64,000 bases of DNA from Mycobacterium sp. GA-1841 (GCF_001954135.1 NZ_MBEQ01000068.1:20731-84730), one strand, 5' to 3'. Positions 17,047-26,977 are shown, numbered from the stretch's first letter. Notes: generated by a model from the letters alone, not told the origin. Made by a program: numbers and translations.

Positions 17047-17610
17047 GGTGAACTGCATGATCTGACCCGCCAGCTGGGTCCTGGTCTGCATCTCCAAACC
17101 GTGCCGGGCACAGACCCGGTCGAGTTCATCGGGATTGACCAGCCGGAACGGCGAGCGGTCGAGCCGGTGGATCGCCGTGGCCACCGGGGTCCGGGTCAGG
17201 TCGTACCCGGTGAACACACCTCCGGGCCGCAACACCCGGGCGATCTCGGCGACGGCTTTCTCCCACTCCACGATGTGGTGCAGCATCAGGCAACTGACCA
17301 CCGAATCGAAGGAATCGTCGGCGAACGGCAGATCGGTGGCGTCGGCTCCGCGCACCGTCACGTCCGGGTACACCTGCAGCCGCCGCGCCGCGGAGCGCAC
17401 CATCGCAGGGTCGAAGTCGGTCGCGGTGATCGCCAAATCCGGATTGGCCTGCCGCAGCCGCGCCGCGATATCACCACTGCCGGAACCGATTTCGAGCACC
17501 TGACGACCCAACCGGTCAACCGGGAGGCTGCCGAGCACGGCCTGACCGGTCCCTTTCCGCCACAGCGCGGTCTTACAGAAGGCACGCTCGATCTGTGACA
17601 TTGTCGGCAT
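17038..17610 (-). CDS. Class I SAM-dependent methyltransferase
   Basis: A 190-residue methyltransferase with motif I VLEIGSGSGDIAARL, a motif II acidic residue in ITATDFDPAMV, and DLPFADDSFDSVVSCLMLHHI typical of the UbiE/MTase-11 group. Its substrate is not identifiable. ATG 17610 has CAGGAGC 6 bases upstream; an earlier in-frame start at 17664 would give a basic extension without family support. It lies 75 bases downstream of an AraC-type regulator on the same strand, and the two probably form a unit. Confidence 0.82.
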   Translation of the reverse strand: MPTMSQIERAFCKTALWRKGTGQAVLGSLPVDRLGRQVLEIGSGSGDIAARLRQANPDLAITATDFDPAMVRSAARRLQVYPDVTVRGADATDLPFADDSFDSVVSCLMLHHIVEWEKAVAEIARVLRPGGVFTGYDLTRTPVATAIHRLDRSPFRLVNPDELDRVCARHGLEMQTRTQLAGQIMQFTSG

Positions 17611-17685
17611 GGGGGCTCCTGTCGTCGGTGTGGACTTCCAGGATCGCCCGGCGTGCCGGCTCAATGCTTGTATGGATCCGTCCGA

Positions 17686-18435
17686 TCAGCCCAACGCCCG
17701 TGCGACGTCACTGGGGGCGACACCGGTCAACTCACGGCACACCCGCGCGGCGTGAGCGCCGTCGGCGAATCCGGCCTGATGTGCCGCATCGGTGATCGAC
17801 GCACCGGCGCCGAGATACTCCAGCGCGCACAGCAGGCGCGTCCACCGCGCCATCGCCCCGAACGACGTTCCGGTCTGTCTGCGAAAAAGCCGGCCCAGAT
17901 AGTCCGCCGAGATCGCCACCTCACCGGCGACCGAGCCCAGATCCGTCGGACTCGGCATCCAGGCCGTGACGAGTTGGATCGCCGCCCTCACCTGCGGGTG
18001 CACCGCCGCCTCGGTGTCGGCGCCGGCCCAGCCGAGCAGGGCGTCGACAACCATGTCCGCCGCGTCGGCGAGATCCTCGGCCCGCACTGCGGCAGCCACC
18101 ACCACCGCCGGCGAATCGTCACCGTCGATCGCCCACAGCCCGGGGCTGGCACCCCGTGCCCGGATCACCGCGTTGAGCCTTGTCGCAGTGGGTGTTTCAG
18201 CACTGAGATAGACCGACAGCGCGGCGCTCGCACCGCCCGGCCGCATCGCATGCCGGGTACCACTGGCCACCGCCGCGACGGAGCAGCGCTGTTCGGTACC
18301 GTCGCCGGCCACCAACACCAGCGGGCCGTCGATCCCGACCGCGATCTGCACCGCGGGATGGTGGTGCACCTCGATGTCACCGAACGAACCCACCACCGCC
18401 GTCACGCCTGGTCTGGTGAACCAACTGCCGCTCAT
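17686..18435 (-). CDS. AraC-family transcriptional regulator
   Basis: A 249-residue regulator. The C-terminal AraC DNA-binding domain has two helix-turn-helix units, GEVAISADYLGRLFRRQTG and ASITDAAHQAGFADGAHAARV, ending with LTGVAPSDVARAL. The N-terminal half resembles an AraC cupin sensor (VHHHPAVQIAVGIDG). The ATG at 18435 is chosen from domain content; no strong ribosome site is seen. It is divergent from msrB (90 bases) and precedes the methyltransferase gene. The pair separates aftC from msrB. Confidence 0.83.
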   Translation of the reverse strand: MSGSWFTRPGVTAVVGSFGDIEVHHHPAVQIAVGIDGPLVLVAGDGTEQRCSVAAVASGTRHAMRPGGASAALSVYLSAETPTATRLNAVIRARGASPGLWAIDGDDSPAVVVAAAVRAEDLADAADMVVDALLGWAGADTEAAVHPQVRAAIQLVTAWMPSPTDLGSVAGEVAISADYLGRLFRRQTGTSFGAMARWTRLLCALEYLGAGASITDAAHQAGFADGAHAARVCRELTGVAPSDVARALG

Positions 18436-18525
18436 ACCGCAGGCTATCGCGCTGACGACCGCCGGCGTCGGGTAGCGATCCGGCGTACCTGGCGCGCACC
18501 GGCGGACACCACGTAATTTGGGGTC

Positions 18526-18942
18526 ATGACGACCGACGGTCCCAAGCTGCAACTGACCGATGACCAGTGGCGCGAGAAGTTGACCCCCGAGGAGTTCGCG
18601 GTGCTGCGTCGCGCGGGCACCGAGCGGCCCTTCACCGGGGAGTACACCGACACCAAGACCGAGGGCGTGTACGAATGCCGGGCCTGTGGCGCCGAGCTTT
18701 TCCGCAGCACCGAGAAGTTCGAATCGCATTGCGGGTGGCCCTCGTTCTTCGACCCGACCGATTCCGATGCGGTGATCCTGCGCTCCGACGACTCACTCGG
18801 GATGCGTCGCGTCGAGGTGTTGTGCGCCAATTGCCACAGCCACCTCGGCCACGTGTTCGAAGGTGAGGGCTACCCCACCCCGACCGATCAGCGGTATTGC
18901 ATCAACTCCATCTCACTGAAGCTGGTGCCCGCGTCCGAGTGA
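18526..18942 (+). CDS. msrB: Peptide-methionine (R)-S-oxide reductase MsrB
   Basis: A 138-residue MsrB that repairs the R-epimer of methionine sulfoxide in proteins. Two zinc-binding CxxC pairs are present (CRACGAELF and CANCHSHLGHVF). The catalytic cysteine is in RYCINSISLKL, preceded by HCGWPSFFDP. The start ATG 18526 fits the family N-terminus. Orthologous by order to Rv2674. It converges with the downstream methyltransferase gene. Confidence 0.95.
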   Translation: MTTDGPKLQLTDDQWREKLTPEEFAVLRRAGTERPFTGEYTDTKTEGVYECRACGAELFRSTEKFESHCGWPSFFDPTDSDAVILRSDDSLGMRRVEVLCANCHSHLGHVFEGEGYPTPTDQRYCINSISLKLVPASE

Positions 18943-18951
18943 CGAGCGGCC

Positions 18952-19695
18952 TCAGTCGACCCGGGTGGCGTGCACCTCCCAGAACGGCATGTGCACGCGG
19001 CCGTCGACCAGCCACGGTTCGATCACCCGCAGTCGCTCCAACACCGGCGCCATCTGGTCGGCCCTGTCGGGGTTACGCGCAGACATCGTCTCGAACGCCT
19101 CGACGCTGACGTTGCCCTGGTAGGTCGTCGTCCCGAGGTAGGTGATCTCCCAGCCGGCCTCCGGGAGCACGCCGCGGAAATCGTCGGCCGACATCGACCG
19201 CGGCATCTTGAAGCCGTTGACGTTGTGCTCACCGAATTCGTACATGTACAGCCGCGCACCGGGTTTGGTGGCTCGGTGCAAGGCCCGCACGTACGACTTC
19301 TGCAGTTCGGGCTCGTCGGTGAACACATGGTAGAAGGCGGTGTCGACGACGGTGTCGAACCTGCCTTCCAGCCCGTCCAGCTTCGTGGCGTCGGCCACCT
19401 GGAAGTCAACGGTCACCCCGGCCTGCCGCGCGTTCTGCCGAGCCCGCTCGATGGCGGCCGGTGAGGCATCGATACCGGTGGCCGACAACCCTTTTGACGC
19501 GTAGTGGATGGCGTGGTGCCCGGGTCCCGTGCCGGGATCGAGCACCTCCCCCTTGACGGCGCCCAGTGCGACGAGCTGCTGCACGACCGGCTGCGGCCCG
19601 CCGATATCCCATGGCGTCGCGGCGGGCAGTCCGTGCGATGTCCGCTCGTCGCGATACATCTCTTCGAATCGATCGGATTCTTGCGGAGCAGTCAT
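18952..19695 (-). CDS. SAM-dependent methyltransferase (Rv2675c-like)
   Basis: A 247-residue class I methyltransferase with motif I GEVLDPGTGPGHHAIHYA, motif II GLSATGIDASPAAIERAR and motif III VADATKLDGLEGRFDTVVDTAFYHVF (shown in parts). It belongs to a thiopurine/TPMT-like or MTase-25 group; the substrate is unknown. It is the last gene of a run read from hemE through hemY and hemQ, but a 262-base repeat-rich gap separates it from hemQ. That gap may carry its own terminator or promoter. Confidence 0.83.
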   Translation of the reverse strand: MTAPQESDRFEEMYRDERTSHGLPAATPWDIGGPQPVVQQLVALGAVKGEVLDPGTGPGHHAIHYASKGLSATGIDASPAAIERARQNARQAGVTVDFQVADATKLDGLEGRFDTVVDTAFYHVFTDEPELQKSYVRALHRATKPGARLYMYEFGEHNVNGFKMPRSMSADDFRGVLPEAGWEITYLGTTTYQGNVSVEAFETMSARNPDRADQMAPVLERLRVIEPWLVDGRVHMPFWEVHATRVD

Positions 19696-19702
19696 GTCCG
19701 CG

Positions 19703-19736
19703 AGAGTAGACCCGTGGATGGATAGCCCAGGTCAGG
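19703..19736. repeat. 34-base direct repeat, copy 1
   Basis: The segment running from AGAGTAGACCCGTGG to CCCAGGTCAGG is identical to 19928-19961. This copy lies 8 bases upstream of the methyltransferase start, so it occupies that gene's 5' region. The two copies bracket a set of CACTCCAGCGTG repeats. Confidence 0.9.
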
Positions 19737-19783
19737 CCGCTCGCGCCGGACTTGTCTGCGGATCATGGCGGCCCCACGCCACC

Positions 19784-19839
19784 CGATTGTCACGCTGGAG
19801 TGGCGCCCGACGGCGAGGGCCACTCCAGCGTGACAATCG
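19784..19839. repeat. Perfect 21-base inverted repeat with 14-base loop
   Basis: The arms 19784-19804 and 19819-19839 are exact reverse complements, built around TTGTCACGCTGGAGTGGC. As RNA they would form a very stable hairpin between hemQ and the downstream methyltransferase gene. It has no clear U-tract. Confidence 0.9.
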
Positions 19840-19856
19840 CGAAACGACCGGACCTG

Positions 19857-19910
19857 CTTTGTCACTCCAGCGTGGCAGCGGAGCTCGACAGCCACTCCAG
19901 CGTGACAAAG
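19857..19910. repeat. Second pair of the CACTCCAGCGTG repeat, one core inverted
   Basis: The copy at 19857-19876 reads CTTTGTCAC-TCCAGCG-TGGC and the one at 19891-19910 is GCCAC-TCCAGCG-TGACAAAG. The outer arms are complementary, but the 7-base core of the first copy is flipped relative to the expected reverse complement. The CAC/GTG ends flanking the core are themselves an inverted repeat. Confidence 0.85.
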
Positions 19911-19927
19911 CGGGCGGCGGCACGGCC

Positions 19928-19961
19928 AGAGTAGACCCGTGGATGGATAGCCCAGGTCAGG
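19928..19961. repeat. 34-base direct repeat, copy 2, spanning the hemQ stop codon
   Basis: Identical to 19703-19736. It contains the hemQ TGA (19957-19959), so the ancestral sequence is probably this copy or its single-copy predecessor between hemQ and the methyltransferase gene. Confidence 0.9.
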
Positions 19962-20661
19962 GCAACTTGGCGACGAGATCCTCGACGCTGATCCGCGGGC
20001 CGGTGAAGAACGGCGTCTCCTCACGGGTGTGCCGACGCGCGTCGGTAGCCCGCAGATCGCGCATCAGATCGACGATGCGGTGCAGTTCGGGCGCTTCGAA
20101 GGCGAGGATCCACTCGTAGTCGCCGAGCGCGAATGCCGGCACGGTGTTGGCCCGCACGTCCTTGTAGCCGCGGGCGGCCATCCCGTGCTCGGAGAGCATG
20201 CGGCGACGCTCTTCGTCGGGCAGCAGGTACCACTCGTAGGACCGCACGAACGGGTAGACGCAGATGTAGTTGCCCGCGTCTTCACCGGCGATGAAAGCCG
20301 GGACATGGCTCTTGTTGAACTCGGCCGGCCGGTGCAACGCCACACTGCTCCACACCGGGTCGCTGATCCGGCCCAACGCGGTGGTGCGGCGGAAGTCCGA
20401 GTACGTCGCCTGCAGCGCCTCGATGTTGTCCGCATGGGTCCAGAACATGAAGTCGGCGTCGGCGCGCAAGCCGGCCACGTCGTACAGACCGCGCACCACC
20501 ACACCACGTTCTTCGGTGGTCTTGAAGAACGCCGCCGCCTCGTCGGTCACCTCGGCACGGGCAGTGTCTTCTGCACCCAGGATTCCAGGTTGCACCGCGA
20601 ACACCGAGAACATCAGGTAGCGGATGGTGGAGTTCAGTTCGTCGTAGTCCAGCTTGGCCAT
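19957..20661 (-). CDS. hemQ: HemQ coproheme decarboxylase (chlorite-dismutase family)
   Basis: A 234-residue Clp-family heme enzyme that oxidatively decarboxylates two propionates of iron-coproporphyrin III to make protoheme, the last step of the coproporphyrin-dependent pathway. Family stretches are visible: [17 protein letters not shown] in variant form ([16 protein letters not shown]), which holds the catalytic Tyr, and [12 protein letters not shown] with the proximal His. It lacks the distal Arg arrangement of true chlorite dismutases as far as can be judged. It lies 4 bases downstream of hemY, which itself overlaps hemE, forming a heme operon. Orthologous by order to Rv2676c. Confidence 0.93.
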   Translation of the reverse strand: MAKLDYDELNSTIRYLMFSVFAVQPGILGAEDTARAEVTDEAAAFFKTTEERGVVVRGLYDVAGLRADADFMFWTHADNIEALQATYSDFRRTTALGRISDPVWSSVALHRPAEFNKSHVPAFIAGEDAGNYICVYPFVRSYEWYLLPDEERRRMLSEHGMAARGYKDVRANTVPAFALGDYEWILAFEAPELHRIVDLMRDLRATDARRHTREETPFFTGPRISVEDLVAKLP

Positions 20662-20665
20662 AGGC

Positions 20666-22021
20666 CTATCGTGCCACGCGGGCGTTCACCAGTTCCGCGG
20701 CCGCCCGGGTGGCGGTGCCCACACACGCGGGCACCCCGATTCCGTCGAGATATGCGCCGGCCACCGCCAAGGTCGGCGGCAGCCCGGCCCGCAGTTCGGC
20801 GACCAGATCGCCATGGCCGGGACCGTACTGTGGCATCGCGTCGATCCAGCGGTGCACATGGCTGTCCACCGGGTCCACGGTGACACCGAACAGGGTGTTC
20901 AGATCGCGGGCCGACCAGGTCAACAGGTCCTCGTCGCCGGTACTGCGCGCGATATCGTCGCCGTAGCGGCCGAAAGACAACCGCACCAACTCGACGTTGC
21001 CGCGTCGGCCCCACTTGCGCGACGACATGGTGACGGCCTTGGCGTTCAAGCGTTCCCCCGCAGCCACCAGCACCCCCGATTGCTGCGGCAACGGCGTCCC
21101 GCCGGGCAGGGCCAGGGCCACCACCGCGGCCGAGGCCACCCGGATACGTCGGGCCGCGACGGCGGTACGCGGCGCGATGTGCTCGATCAGCCCAGGCAGG
21201 TGTGGCGCCGGAACCGCCAGCAGCACCGCGTCGGCGTGCCACTGCGCGCCTTCGTCGTCGAGCACCGCCCAGCCACGGTCACGACGATCCACCCGCACCG
21301 CGGCAACCTGGGCCCAGCGCACGTCGGCCCGACGCGCCAACTCCTCCAGCAGCACCGTGTAGCCGCCGTCGACCGCACCGAAGATCGGGCCGTCCGACGA
21401 CGGCGGCAGGGCGGCTCGGACCGCCTCGGTCAGGCTGCGAGCACCGCGATCCAGCGCGGCGGCCAACGATGGAACGGCCGAACGCAGGCCGATCGTGGCC
21501 GACGACCCGGCGTACACCCCGCTGAGCAGCGGGTCGACCGACCGGGTGACCACCTGCGGGCCGAAGCGGTCTCCGACCAGGTCAGCGACCGACGGATCCG
21601 CGCCCCGGCTCCAGCGCAGCGGCCGGTTACGTTCATCGAGGATTCGCGCCACGGTGTCGTCGTCGACGAGACCCAGCATCGACGACGCCTGGGCCGGAAT
21701 GCCCTGCAGTGTGCCCTGCGGCAGCTGATGCAACCGGGCTCCGCTGTAGATCAGCGGGCGGGCACCGGTGGGGCTGAGCCGCCGGCCCGTCAGGCCCAGC
21801 TCCTCGAGGAGATCCAGCATCTCGGGCCGGCGCGCCACGAACGCTTCGGCTCCGACGTCGAACGGTTGCCCGCCGACCCGTTCGGTGCGCAATACCCCGC
21901 CGAGGCGGTCGGCCGGGTCGAGCACCGTGATCTGTGCTCGCGGCCCGGCGGCCAACCGCAACCGGTACGCCGCGACAAGGCCCGAGACGCCCCCGCCGAC
22001 AACGCAATAAGCGGCACTCAC
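20666..22021 (-). CDS. hemY: Coproporphyrinogen III oxidase (HemY/CgoX-type flavoprotein)
   Basis: A 451-residue FAD-dependent oxidase that aromatises coproporphyrinogen III in the Gram-positive heme pathway (long annotated as protoporphyrinogen oxidase). The dinucleotide-binding motif is near the N-terminus, [17 protein letters not shown], with [16 protein letters not shown]. The C-terminus has the usual amine-oxidase signature [18 protein letters not shown] (in parts). GTG 22021 overlaps the hemE stop as GTGA, indicating translational coupling. An open frame extends upstream but only across hemE. Orthologous by order to Rv2677c. Confidence 0.93.
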   Translation of the reverse strand: MSAAYCVVGGGVSGLVAAYRLRLAAGPRAQITVLDPADRLGGVLRTERVGGQPFDVGAEAFVARRPEMLDLLEELGLTGRRLSPTGARPLIYSGARLHQLPQGTLQGIPAQASSMLGLVDDDTVARILDERNRPLRWSRGADPSVADLVGDRFGPQVVTRSVDPLLSGVYAGSSATIGLRSAVPSLAAALDRGARSLTEAVRAALPPSSDGPIFGAVDGGYTVLLEELARRADVRWAQVAAVRVDRRDRGWAVLDDEGAQWHADAVLLAVPAPHLPGLIEHIAPRTAVAARRIRVASAAVVALALPGGTPLPQQSGVLVAAGERLNAKAVTMSSRKWGRRGNVELVRLSFGRYGDDIARSTGDEDLLTWSARDLNTLFGVTVDPVDSHVHRWIDAMPQYGPGHGDLVAELRAGLPPTLAVAGAYLDGIGVPACVGTATRAAAELVNARVAR

Positions 22022-23079
22022 AGCGAGTGCACCAGCGTCACCGCCTCGGTGATGATGCCGGGGTCGGTCGCCGGCAGCACACCGTGGCCCAGATTGAAGA
22101 CGTGACCGGCCGCCCCCGCCGCCACCGCGGCACGACCGTCGTCGACCACGCGGCGCACCGCCTGCTCGGCCACCGGCCAACCCGCCAGCAGCACCACCGG
22201 ATCGAGGTTGCCCTGCAGCGCGGTGCCCGGCTTGACCCGGGCCGCGGCGTCGACCAGCGACGTGCGCCAGTCCACCCCGACCATGGTGGCCGGCGCGGAG
22301 CCCAGCGCCTCGGACATCGCGCCCAGCAGCTCGGCGGTGCCGACGCCGAAATGCGTCATCGGCACACCCGCGGCGGCCATGGTCGCGAACACCCGGGTGG
22401 TGTGCGGGAGAACGTACGTGCGGTAGTCGGCCAGCGACAACGTCCCGGCCCACGAGTCGAAGACCTGCAGGGCATCCACCCCGGCGTCGACCTGAGCCTG
22501 CAGGAACGCGATGGTCAGATCGGTCAGCGAGGTCATCAGGGCATGCCAGGTGGCCGACTCGCCGAGCATCATCGCCTTGGTGCGCTCGTGGTGACGGCTG
22601 GGACCGCCCTCCACCAGGTAGGACGCCAGGGTGAACGGGGCACCGGCAAAGCCGATCAGCGGCACCTCCCCCAGCTCACGCACCAACATCGAGACAGCCT
22701 GCGAGACCGCCGAGACCTGCTCTGGTTCAAGCGGTTTCATGGCGTCGACGTCGGCCGATGTGCGGATCGGGTGTTCGATCACCGGCCCCACATCCGGGAC
22801 GATGTCCAAGCCGATTCCCGACGCCTTCAGCGGCACCACGATGTCGGAGAACAGGATCGCGGCGTCGACACCATGCCTGCGCACCGGCTGCAGGGTGATC
22901 TCGCAGACCAGTTCGGGATCGAAGCAGGCCTCCAGCATGCGGTGCTGGGCGCGCAACTCGCGGTATTCGGGCAACGAGCGGCCGGCCTGCCGCATGAACC
23001 ACACCGGCACACGGTGCGGGGTGCGGCCGCTCGCGGCGGCAAGATAGGGGGAATCGGGCAGCTCCCGGCGGGTGTTCAT
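22018..23079 (-). CDS. hemE: Uroporphyrinogen decarboxylase
   Basis: A 353-residue enzyme converting uroporphyrinogen III to coproporphyrinogen III. The two family signatures are present: [16 protein letters not shown] near the N-terminus and [18 protein letters not shown] in the middle. Asp in [10 protein letters not shown] is the usual active-site residue. It heads hemE-hemY-hemQ. The ATG at 23079 is divergent from the DUF3000 gene with a 111-base gap. echA15, which follows hemE in M. tuberculosis, is missing here. Confidence 0.96.
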   Translation of the reverse strand: MNTRRELPDSPYLAAASGRTPHRVPVWFMRQAGRSLPEYRELRAQHRMLEACFDPELVCEITLQPVRRHGVDAAILFSDIVVPLKASGIGLDIVPDVGPVIEHPIRTSADVDAMKPLEPEQVSAVSQAVSMLVRELGEVPLIGFAGAPFTLASYLVEGGPSRHHERTKAMMLGESATWHALMTSLTDLTIAFLQAQVDAGVDALQVFDSWAGTLSLADYRTYVLPHTTRVFATMAAAGVPMTHFGVGTAELLGAMSEALGSAPATMVGVDWRTSLVDAAARVKPGTALQGNLDPVVLLAGWPVAEQAVRRVVDDGRAAVAAGAAGHVFNLGHGVLPATDPGIITEAVTLVHSL

Positions 23080-23176
23080 CGGCTCCTATGGTGCCACGAG
23101 CCCGCCGGCGCAGACCGTTGCCGGTTCGTGACGCTCCCGCTACGGCGCGCCTGCGAACTGTCCTGGCCGCATCCGC

Positions 23177-23190
23177 TAGCGTCAAACGCC
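23177..23190 (+). promoter_or_regulatory. Leaderless -10 box for the DUF3000 gene
   Basis: TAGCGT at 23177-23182 fits the mycobacterial TANNNT -10 pattern and lies 8 bases before the GTG. No ribosome site is present, so a leaderless transcript is likely. Confidence 0.45.
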
Positions 23191-23772
23191 GTGACCTCTG
23201 CCGAACCGGCCCAGTTCCGGACGGCGGTGGCGGCCATGAGTGCCACCACCGTGCGGCCGGAAATCGAGCTGGGTCCGATACGCCCGCCACAGCGGTTGGC
23301 GCCGTACAGCTACGCACTGGGCGCCGAGGTACGACATCCCGAGACCACGGTGGTCCCCGAGCGCTCCGAGGGCGACGCCTTCGGACGGTTGATCCTGCTG
23401 CACGACCCCGACGGGGCCGAGGCGTGGGACGGCACGATGCGCCTGGTCGCCTACATCCAGGCCGACCTCGATTCCAGTGAAGCCGTCGACCCGCTGCTTC
23501 CCGAGGTGGCCTGGAGCTGGCTCGTGGATGCCCTGGAATCGCGTGCCGAGCACGTCACGGCGCTGGGCGGCACCGTCACCGCCACCACGTCGGTGCGCTA
23601 CGGCGACATCTCCGGCCCGCCGCGCGCCCATCAGCTCGAGTTGCGGGCGTCCTGGACCGCCACCAATCTGGAATTGGGCCCGCACGTCGAGGCGTTCTGC
23701 GAAGTTCTCGAACACGCCGCCGGCTTGCCGCCGGCCGGTGTCACCGACCTGAATTCCCGTACCCGCGCTTGA
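23191..23772 (+). CDS. DUF3000 protein (Rv2680-like)
   Basis: A 193-residue actinobacterial protein of unknown function. It has the family-like core LAPYSYALGAEV, GRLILLHDPDGAEAWDGTMRLVAYIQADLD and a tryptophan-rich PEVAWSWLVDALE. No signal peptide or membrane segment. GTG 23191 was chosen because the domain starts there; the longer in-frame extension runs antisense across hemE. The stop is followed one base later by the ribonuclease D ATG, so the two are very likely co-transcribed, as Rv2680-Rv2681. Confidence 0.87.
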   Translation: MTSAEPAQFRTAVAAMSATTVRPEIELGPIRPPQRLAPYSYALGAEVRHPETTVVPERSEGDAFGRLILLHDPDGAEAWDGTMRLVAYIQADLDSSEAVDPLLPEVAWSWLVDALESRAEHVTALGGTVTATTSVRYGDISGPPRAHQLELRASWTATNLELGPHVEAFCEVLEHAAGLPPAGVTDLNSRTRA

Positions 23773-23773
23773 C

Positions 23774-25033
23774 ATGATGGACGAGGACCCTCGACTCTCA
23801 GAAGCCACCGAGCCCGCCGAGGCCGAAGCAACCCCATTGCTCACCCCTGCCGATGGCGTTCCCGACGTCTGTGTCACCGCAGATGAAATTTCTTCTGCGG
23901 CAATATCTTTGGCAAAGGGCAGTGGCCCGTTCGCGATCGACGCCGAACGCGCATCGGGCTTCCGTTACTCCAATCGCGCTTACCTGGTGCAGATCCGCCG
24001 CTCCGGCTCGGGGACCGCGCTGATCGATCCGGTCAACCACGGCGGCTCCCCCATCGACGCGATGGCGCCCGTGGCCGATGCCCTGTCCGACGACGAATGG
24101 GTGTTGCACGCCGCCGACCAGGACCTGCCCTGTCTGTCGGAGATCGGCCTGCGCCCGGGCCGGCTCTACGACACCGAACTCGCGGGCCGGCTGGCCGGTT
24201 TCGAGCGAGTCAACCTGGCCGCGATGGTGCAACGCCTGCTCGGTCTGCAACTGATGAAAGGCCACGGCGCGGCCGACTGGTCCAAGCGCCCGCTGCCCGC
24301 GGAGTGGCTCAACTATGCCGCCCTGGATGTCGAGGTACTGCTGGAACTGCGCAACGCGGTCGCCGCGGTCCTCGAAGAACAGGGTAAAACCGATTGGGCG
24401 GCACAGGAATTCGAGTATCTGCGGGCCTACGTAGCGCAGCCCACCCGGCGTGACCGCTGGCGGCGCACCTCCGGTATCCACAAGGTGCGCAACCCGCAGG
24501 CGCTGGCCGCGGTCCGCGAACTGTGGACGACGCGGGACACCATCGCCCGCGGTCGCGACATCGCCCCGGGCCGGATCCTGCCCGACTCCGCGATCATCAA
24601 CGCCGCCACGGCCGATCCCAAGACGGTCGACGAGCTCATCGCACTGCCGATCTTCGGCGGCTCCAAACAGCGCAAGAGCGCCGAGGTCTGGTTGGACGCG
24701 CTGGACCGGGCCCGGGACAACACCGATCCGCCGGAAGCCAACGACGCCCAGAGCGGCCCGCCGCCGGCGGCCCGCTGGGCCAGACGCAAACCGGAGGCCG
24801 CCGCCCGGCTGGAAGCCGCGCGGGCCGGCCTGGCCGAGCTGTCGCAACGGGTCTCGGTGCCCGCCGAGAACCTCATCACCCCCGAGGTGGTGCGCCGGCT
24901 GTGCTGGGACTGGAACCCCACCGGCGACGTCGCCACCGCGATATCGGAATTCCTCGTTGCGGCCAACGTCCGGCCCTGGCAGCGGGAGCTGACGATCCCG
25001 GTGTTGACCAAGGCGCTCAGCAGCAGCGACTGA
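23774..25033 (+). CDS. Ribonuclease D-like 3'-5' exonuclease with HRDC domain (Rv2681-like)
   Basis: A 419-residue DEDDy exonuclease. Exo I is in FAIDAERASGFRY (Asp and Glu), Exo II in WVLHAADQDLPCL and Exo III in WLNYAALDVEVLLEL (Tyr and Asp). The HRDC nucleic-acid-binding domain starts near WRRTSGIHKVRNPQALAAVRELW. It probably trims structured RNA 3' ends. It begins one base after the DUF3000 stop and converges with dxs, whose stop is 6 bases beyond its own. Confidence 0.92.
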   Translation: MMDEDPRLSEATEPAEAEATPLLTPADGVPDVCVTADEISSAAISLAKGSGPFAIDAERASGFRYSNRAYLVQIRRSGSGTALIDPVNHGGSPIDAMAPVADALSDDEWVLHAADQDLPCLSEIGLRPGRLYDTELAGRLAGFERVNLAAMVQRLLGLQLMKGHGAADWSKRPLPAEWLNYAALDVEVLLELRNAVAAVLEEQGKTDWAAQEFEYLRAYVAQPTRRDRWRRTSGIHKVRNPQALAAVRELWTTRDTIARGRDIAPGRILPDSAIINAATADPKTVDELIALPIFGGSKQRKSAEVWLDALDRARDNTDPPEANDAQSGPPPAARWARRKPEAAARLEAARAGLAELSQRVSVPAENLITPEVVRRLCWDWNPTGDVATAISEFLVAANVRPWQRELTIPVLTKALSSSD

Positions 25034-25039
25034 TCCCCG

Positions 25040-26950
25040 TCAATCGACCTGGTGGCCGACTTCCTCACCCTCGGGCACCCCGATCGCGGCAATCCAGCCG
25101 GTGATCTGGCGCGCGATGTGCTGATCGGTCAACCCGATCTCGGCGAGCACCTCACCGCGTGAGGCATGGTCCTGGAACACCTGCGGGACACCGAGATCCC
25201 GGCACGGCACGTCGATCTCGGCGTGCCGCAGCGCCGCGGACACCGACGAACCGATGCCGCCGTGCACCCCGTTGTCCTCGACGGTGACCACCAGCTTGTG
25301 CTCGCGGGCCAACTCACCGACAACCTCGGGGACCGGGAGCACCCAGCGTGGATCTACCACCGTGACCCCGATGCCCTGGTTGCGCAGCCGTTCGGCCACC
25401 GCCAAGGCCATCGACGCGAACGATCCCACCGCCACCAGCAGCACGTCGTCGGTGAGACCGGCCGCCGGAACCGCGAGCACGTCGACGCCGCCGCGGCGCT
25501 CGATCGCCGGAATGTCTTCGCCCACATCGCCTTTGGGGAAGCGGAGGGCGGTCGGACCGTCGTTGATCGCCAACGCCTCGTTGAGTTCCTCGCGCAGGCG
25601 CGCGCCGTCGCGGGGGGCGGCCGCACGCAGACCCGGGATGATGCCCAGGATCGACAGATCCCAGACCCCGTTGTGGCTGGCGCCGTCAGGCCCGGTGACC
25701 CCGGCCCGGTCGAGCACCATGGTGACGGGCAACTTGTGCAAAGCGACGTCCATCATCAGCTGGTCGAACGCCCGGTTGAGGAACGTCGAATAGAGCGCCA
25801 CCACCGGGTGCAGGCCGCCCATCGCCAACCCGGCCGCCGAGGTCATGGCGTGCTGCTCGGCGATGCCGACGTCGAAGAACCGGTCGGGGAAGCGATCCCG
25901 GAATACGCTCAGCCCCGTCGGGCCCGGCATCGCCGCGGTGATCGCCACGACGTCGCGGCGTTTGGCACCGATCTTGACGAGCTCGTCGGAGAACACCGAG
26001 GTCCACCCCGGGCCCGAAGCCTTCGTCGGCAACCCCGTCTCCGGATCGATGACGCCGCAGGCGTGCATCTGATCGGCCTCGTCGTTCTCGGCGTGCGCAT
26101 ACCCCATGCCCTTGCGGGTCACCACGTGCACGATCACCGGCGCCTTGAAGCCTCGGGCGTACCGCAGCGCGTTCTCCACCGCATGCTCGTCATGACCGTC
26201 GATCGGGCCGACGTACTTCAGGCCGAGGTCGGTGAACATCACCTGCGGGGCGATCGCATCCTTGATGCCGGCCTTGATGCTGTGCATGCACTGGTAGCAG
26301 AACTCACCCACGACGGGCAGGCCGCGCACCGCCTTGCGGCCCTCCTCAAGGAGCCGCTCGTAGCCCGGCTGCAACCGCAGGGCGGCCAGGTGTTCGGCGA
26401 ACCCACCGATGGTCGGTGCGTAGCTGCGGCCGTTGTCGTTGACGACGATGACCACCGGGCGACCCCCGGTGGCGATGTTGTTCAGCGCCTCCCAGCACAT
26501 CCCACCGGTCAGCGCGCCGTCACCCACGACGGCCACCACGTGCCGGTTGCGGTGCCCGGTCAGCTCGAACGCCTTGGCCAGACCGTCGGCATAGGACAGC
26601 GCGGTGCTGGCGTGGCTGGACTCCACCCAGTCGTGCTCGCTCTCGCTGCGCGACGGGTATCCCGACAAACCGTTCTTGGAACGCAAGGTGTCGAATTCCT
26701 GTGCCCGCCCGGTCAGCATCTTGTGCACGTAGGCCTGATGACCCGTGTCGAAGATGATCGGATCGTGGGGCGAATCGAACACCCGGTGCAGCGCCAGCGT
26801 GAGTTCGACGACACCCAGATTGGGGCCAAGATGTCCGCCGGTCGCAGCCACCTTGTGGATCAGAAATTGCCGGATCTCGACCGCCAGATCACTCAATTGT
26901 GACTGCGACAGGTGCTGCAGATCAGCGGGACCGCGGACCTGTTCAAGCAT
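25040..26950 (-). CDS. dxs: 1-deoxy-D-xylulose-5-phosphate synthase
   Basis: A 636-residue thiamine-diphosphate enzyme that makes DXP from pyruvate and glyceraldehyde 3-phosphate, first step of the MEP isoprenoid pathway. Seen motifs: [37 protein letters not shown] (ThDP/Mg site), [15 protein letters not shown] with the catalytic Glu-Gln-His, and the transketolase C-terminal domain [13 protein letters not shown]. The ATG at 26950 begins [11 protein letters not shown], the normal family start. It lies 27 bases downstream of nhaA on the same strand. Orthologous to Rv2682c. Confidence 0.96.
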   Translation of the reverse strand: MLEQVRGPADLQHLSQSQLSDLAVEIRQFLIHKVAATGGHLGPNLGVVELTLALHRVFDSPHDPIIFDTGHQAYVHKMLTGRAQEFDTLRSKNGLSGYPSRSESEHDWVESSHASTALSYADGLAKAFELTGHRNRHVVAVVGDGALTGGMCWEALNNIATGGRPVVIVVNDNGRSYAPTIGGFAEHLAALRLQPGYERLLEEGRKAVRGLPVVGEFCYQCMHSIKAGIKDAIAPQVMFTDLGLKYVGPIDGHDEHAVENALRYARGFKAPVIVHVVTRKGMGYAHAENDEADQMHACGVIDPETGLPTKASGPGWTSVFSDELVKIGAKRRDVVAITAAMPGPTGLSVFRDRFPDRFFDVGIAEQHAMTSAAGLAMGGLHPVVALYSTFLNRAFDQLMMDVALHKLPVTMVLDRAGVTGPDGASHNGVWDLSILGIIPGLRAAAPRDGARLREELNEALAINDGPTALRFPKGDVGEDIPAIERRGGVDVLAVPAAGLTDDVLLVAVGSFASMALAVAERLRNQGIGVTVVDPRWVLPVPEVVGELAREHKLVVTVEDNGVHGGIGSSVSAALRHAEIDVPCRDLGVPQVFQDHASRGEVLAEIGLTDQHIARQITGWIAAIGVPEGEEVGHQVD

Positions 26951-26977
26951 TCCGCCAGTGTACGCACGCATCAGAAT

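Noticed and set aside
19784..19910. Insertion sequence ends
   Set aside because: No transposase is present and the whole bracketed segment is about 190 bases; the repeats look like an intergenic REP-like element.
25166..26902. Long open frame (578 codons) antisense to dxs
   Set aside because: The minus strand encodes a complete, motif-perfect DXP synthase; the antisense frame has no recognisable domain or ribosome site.
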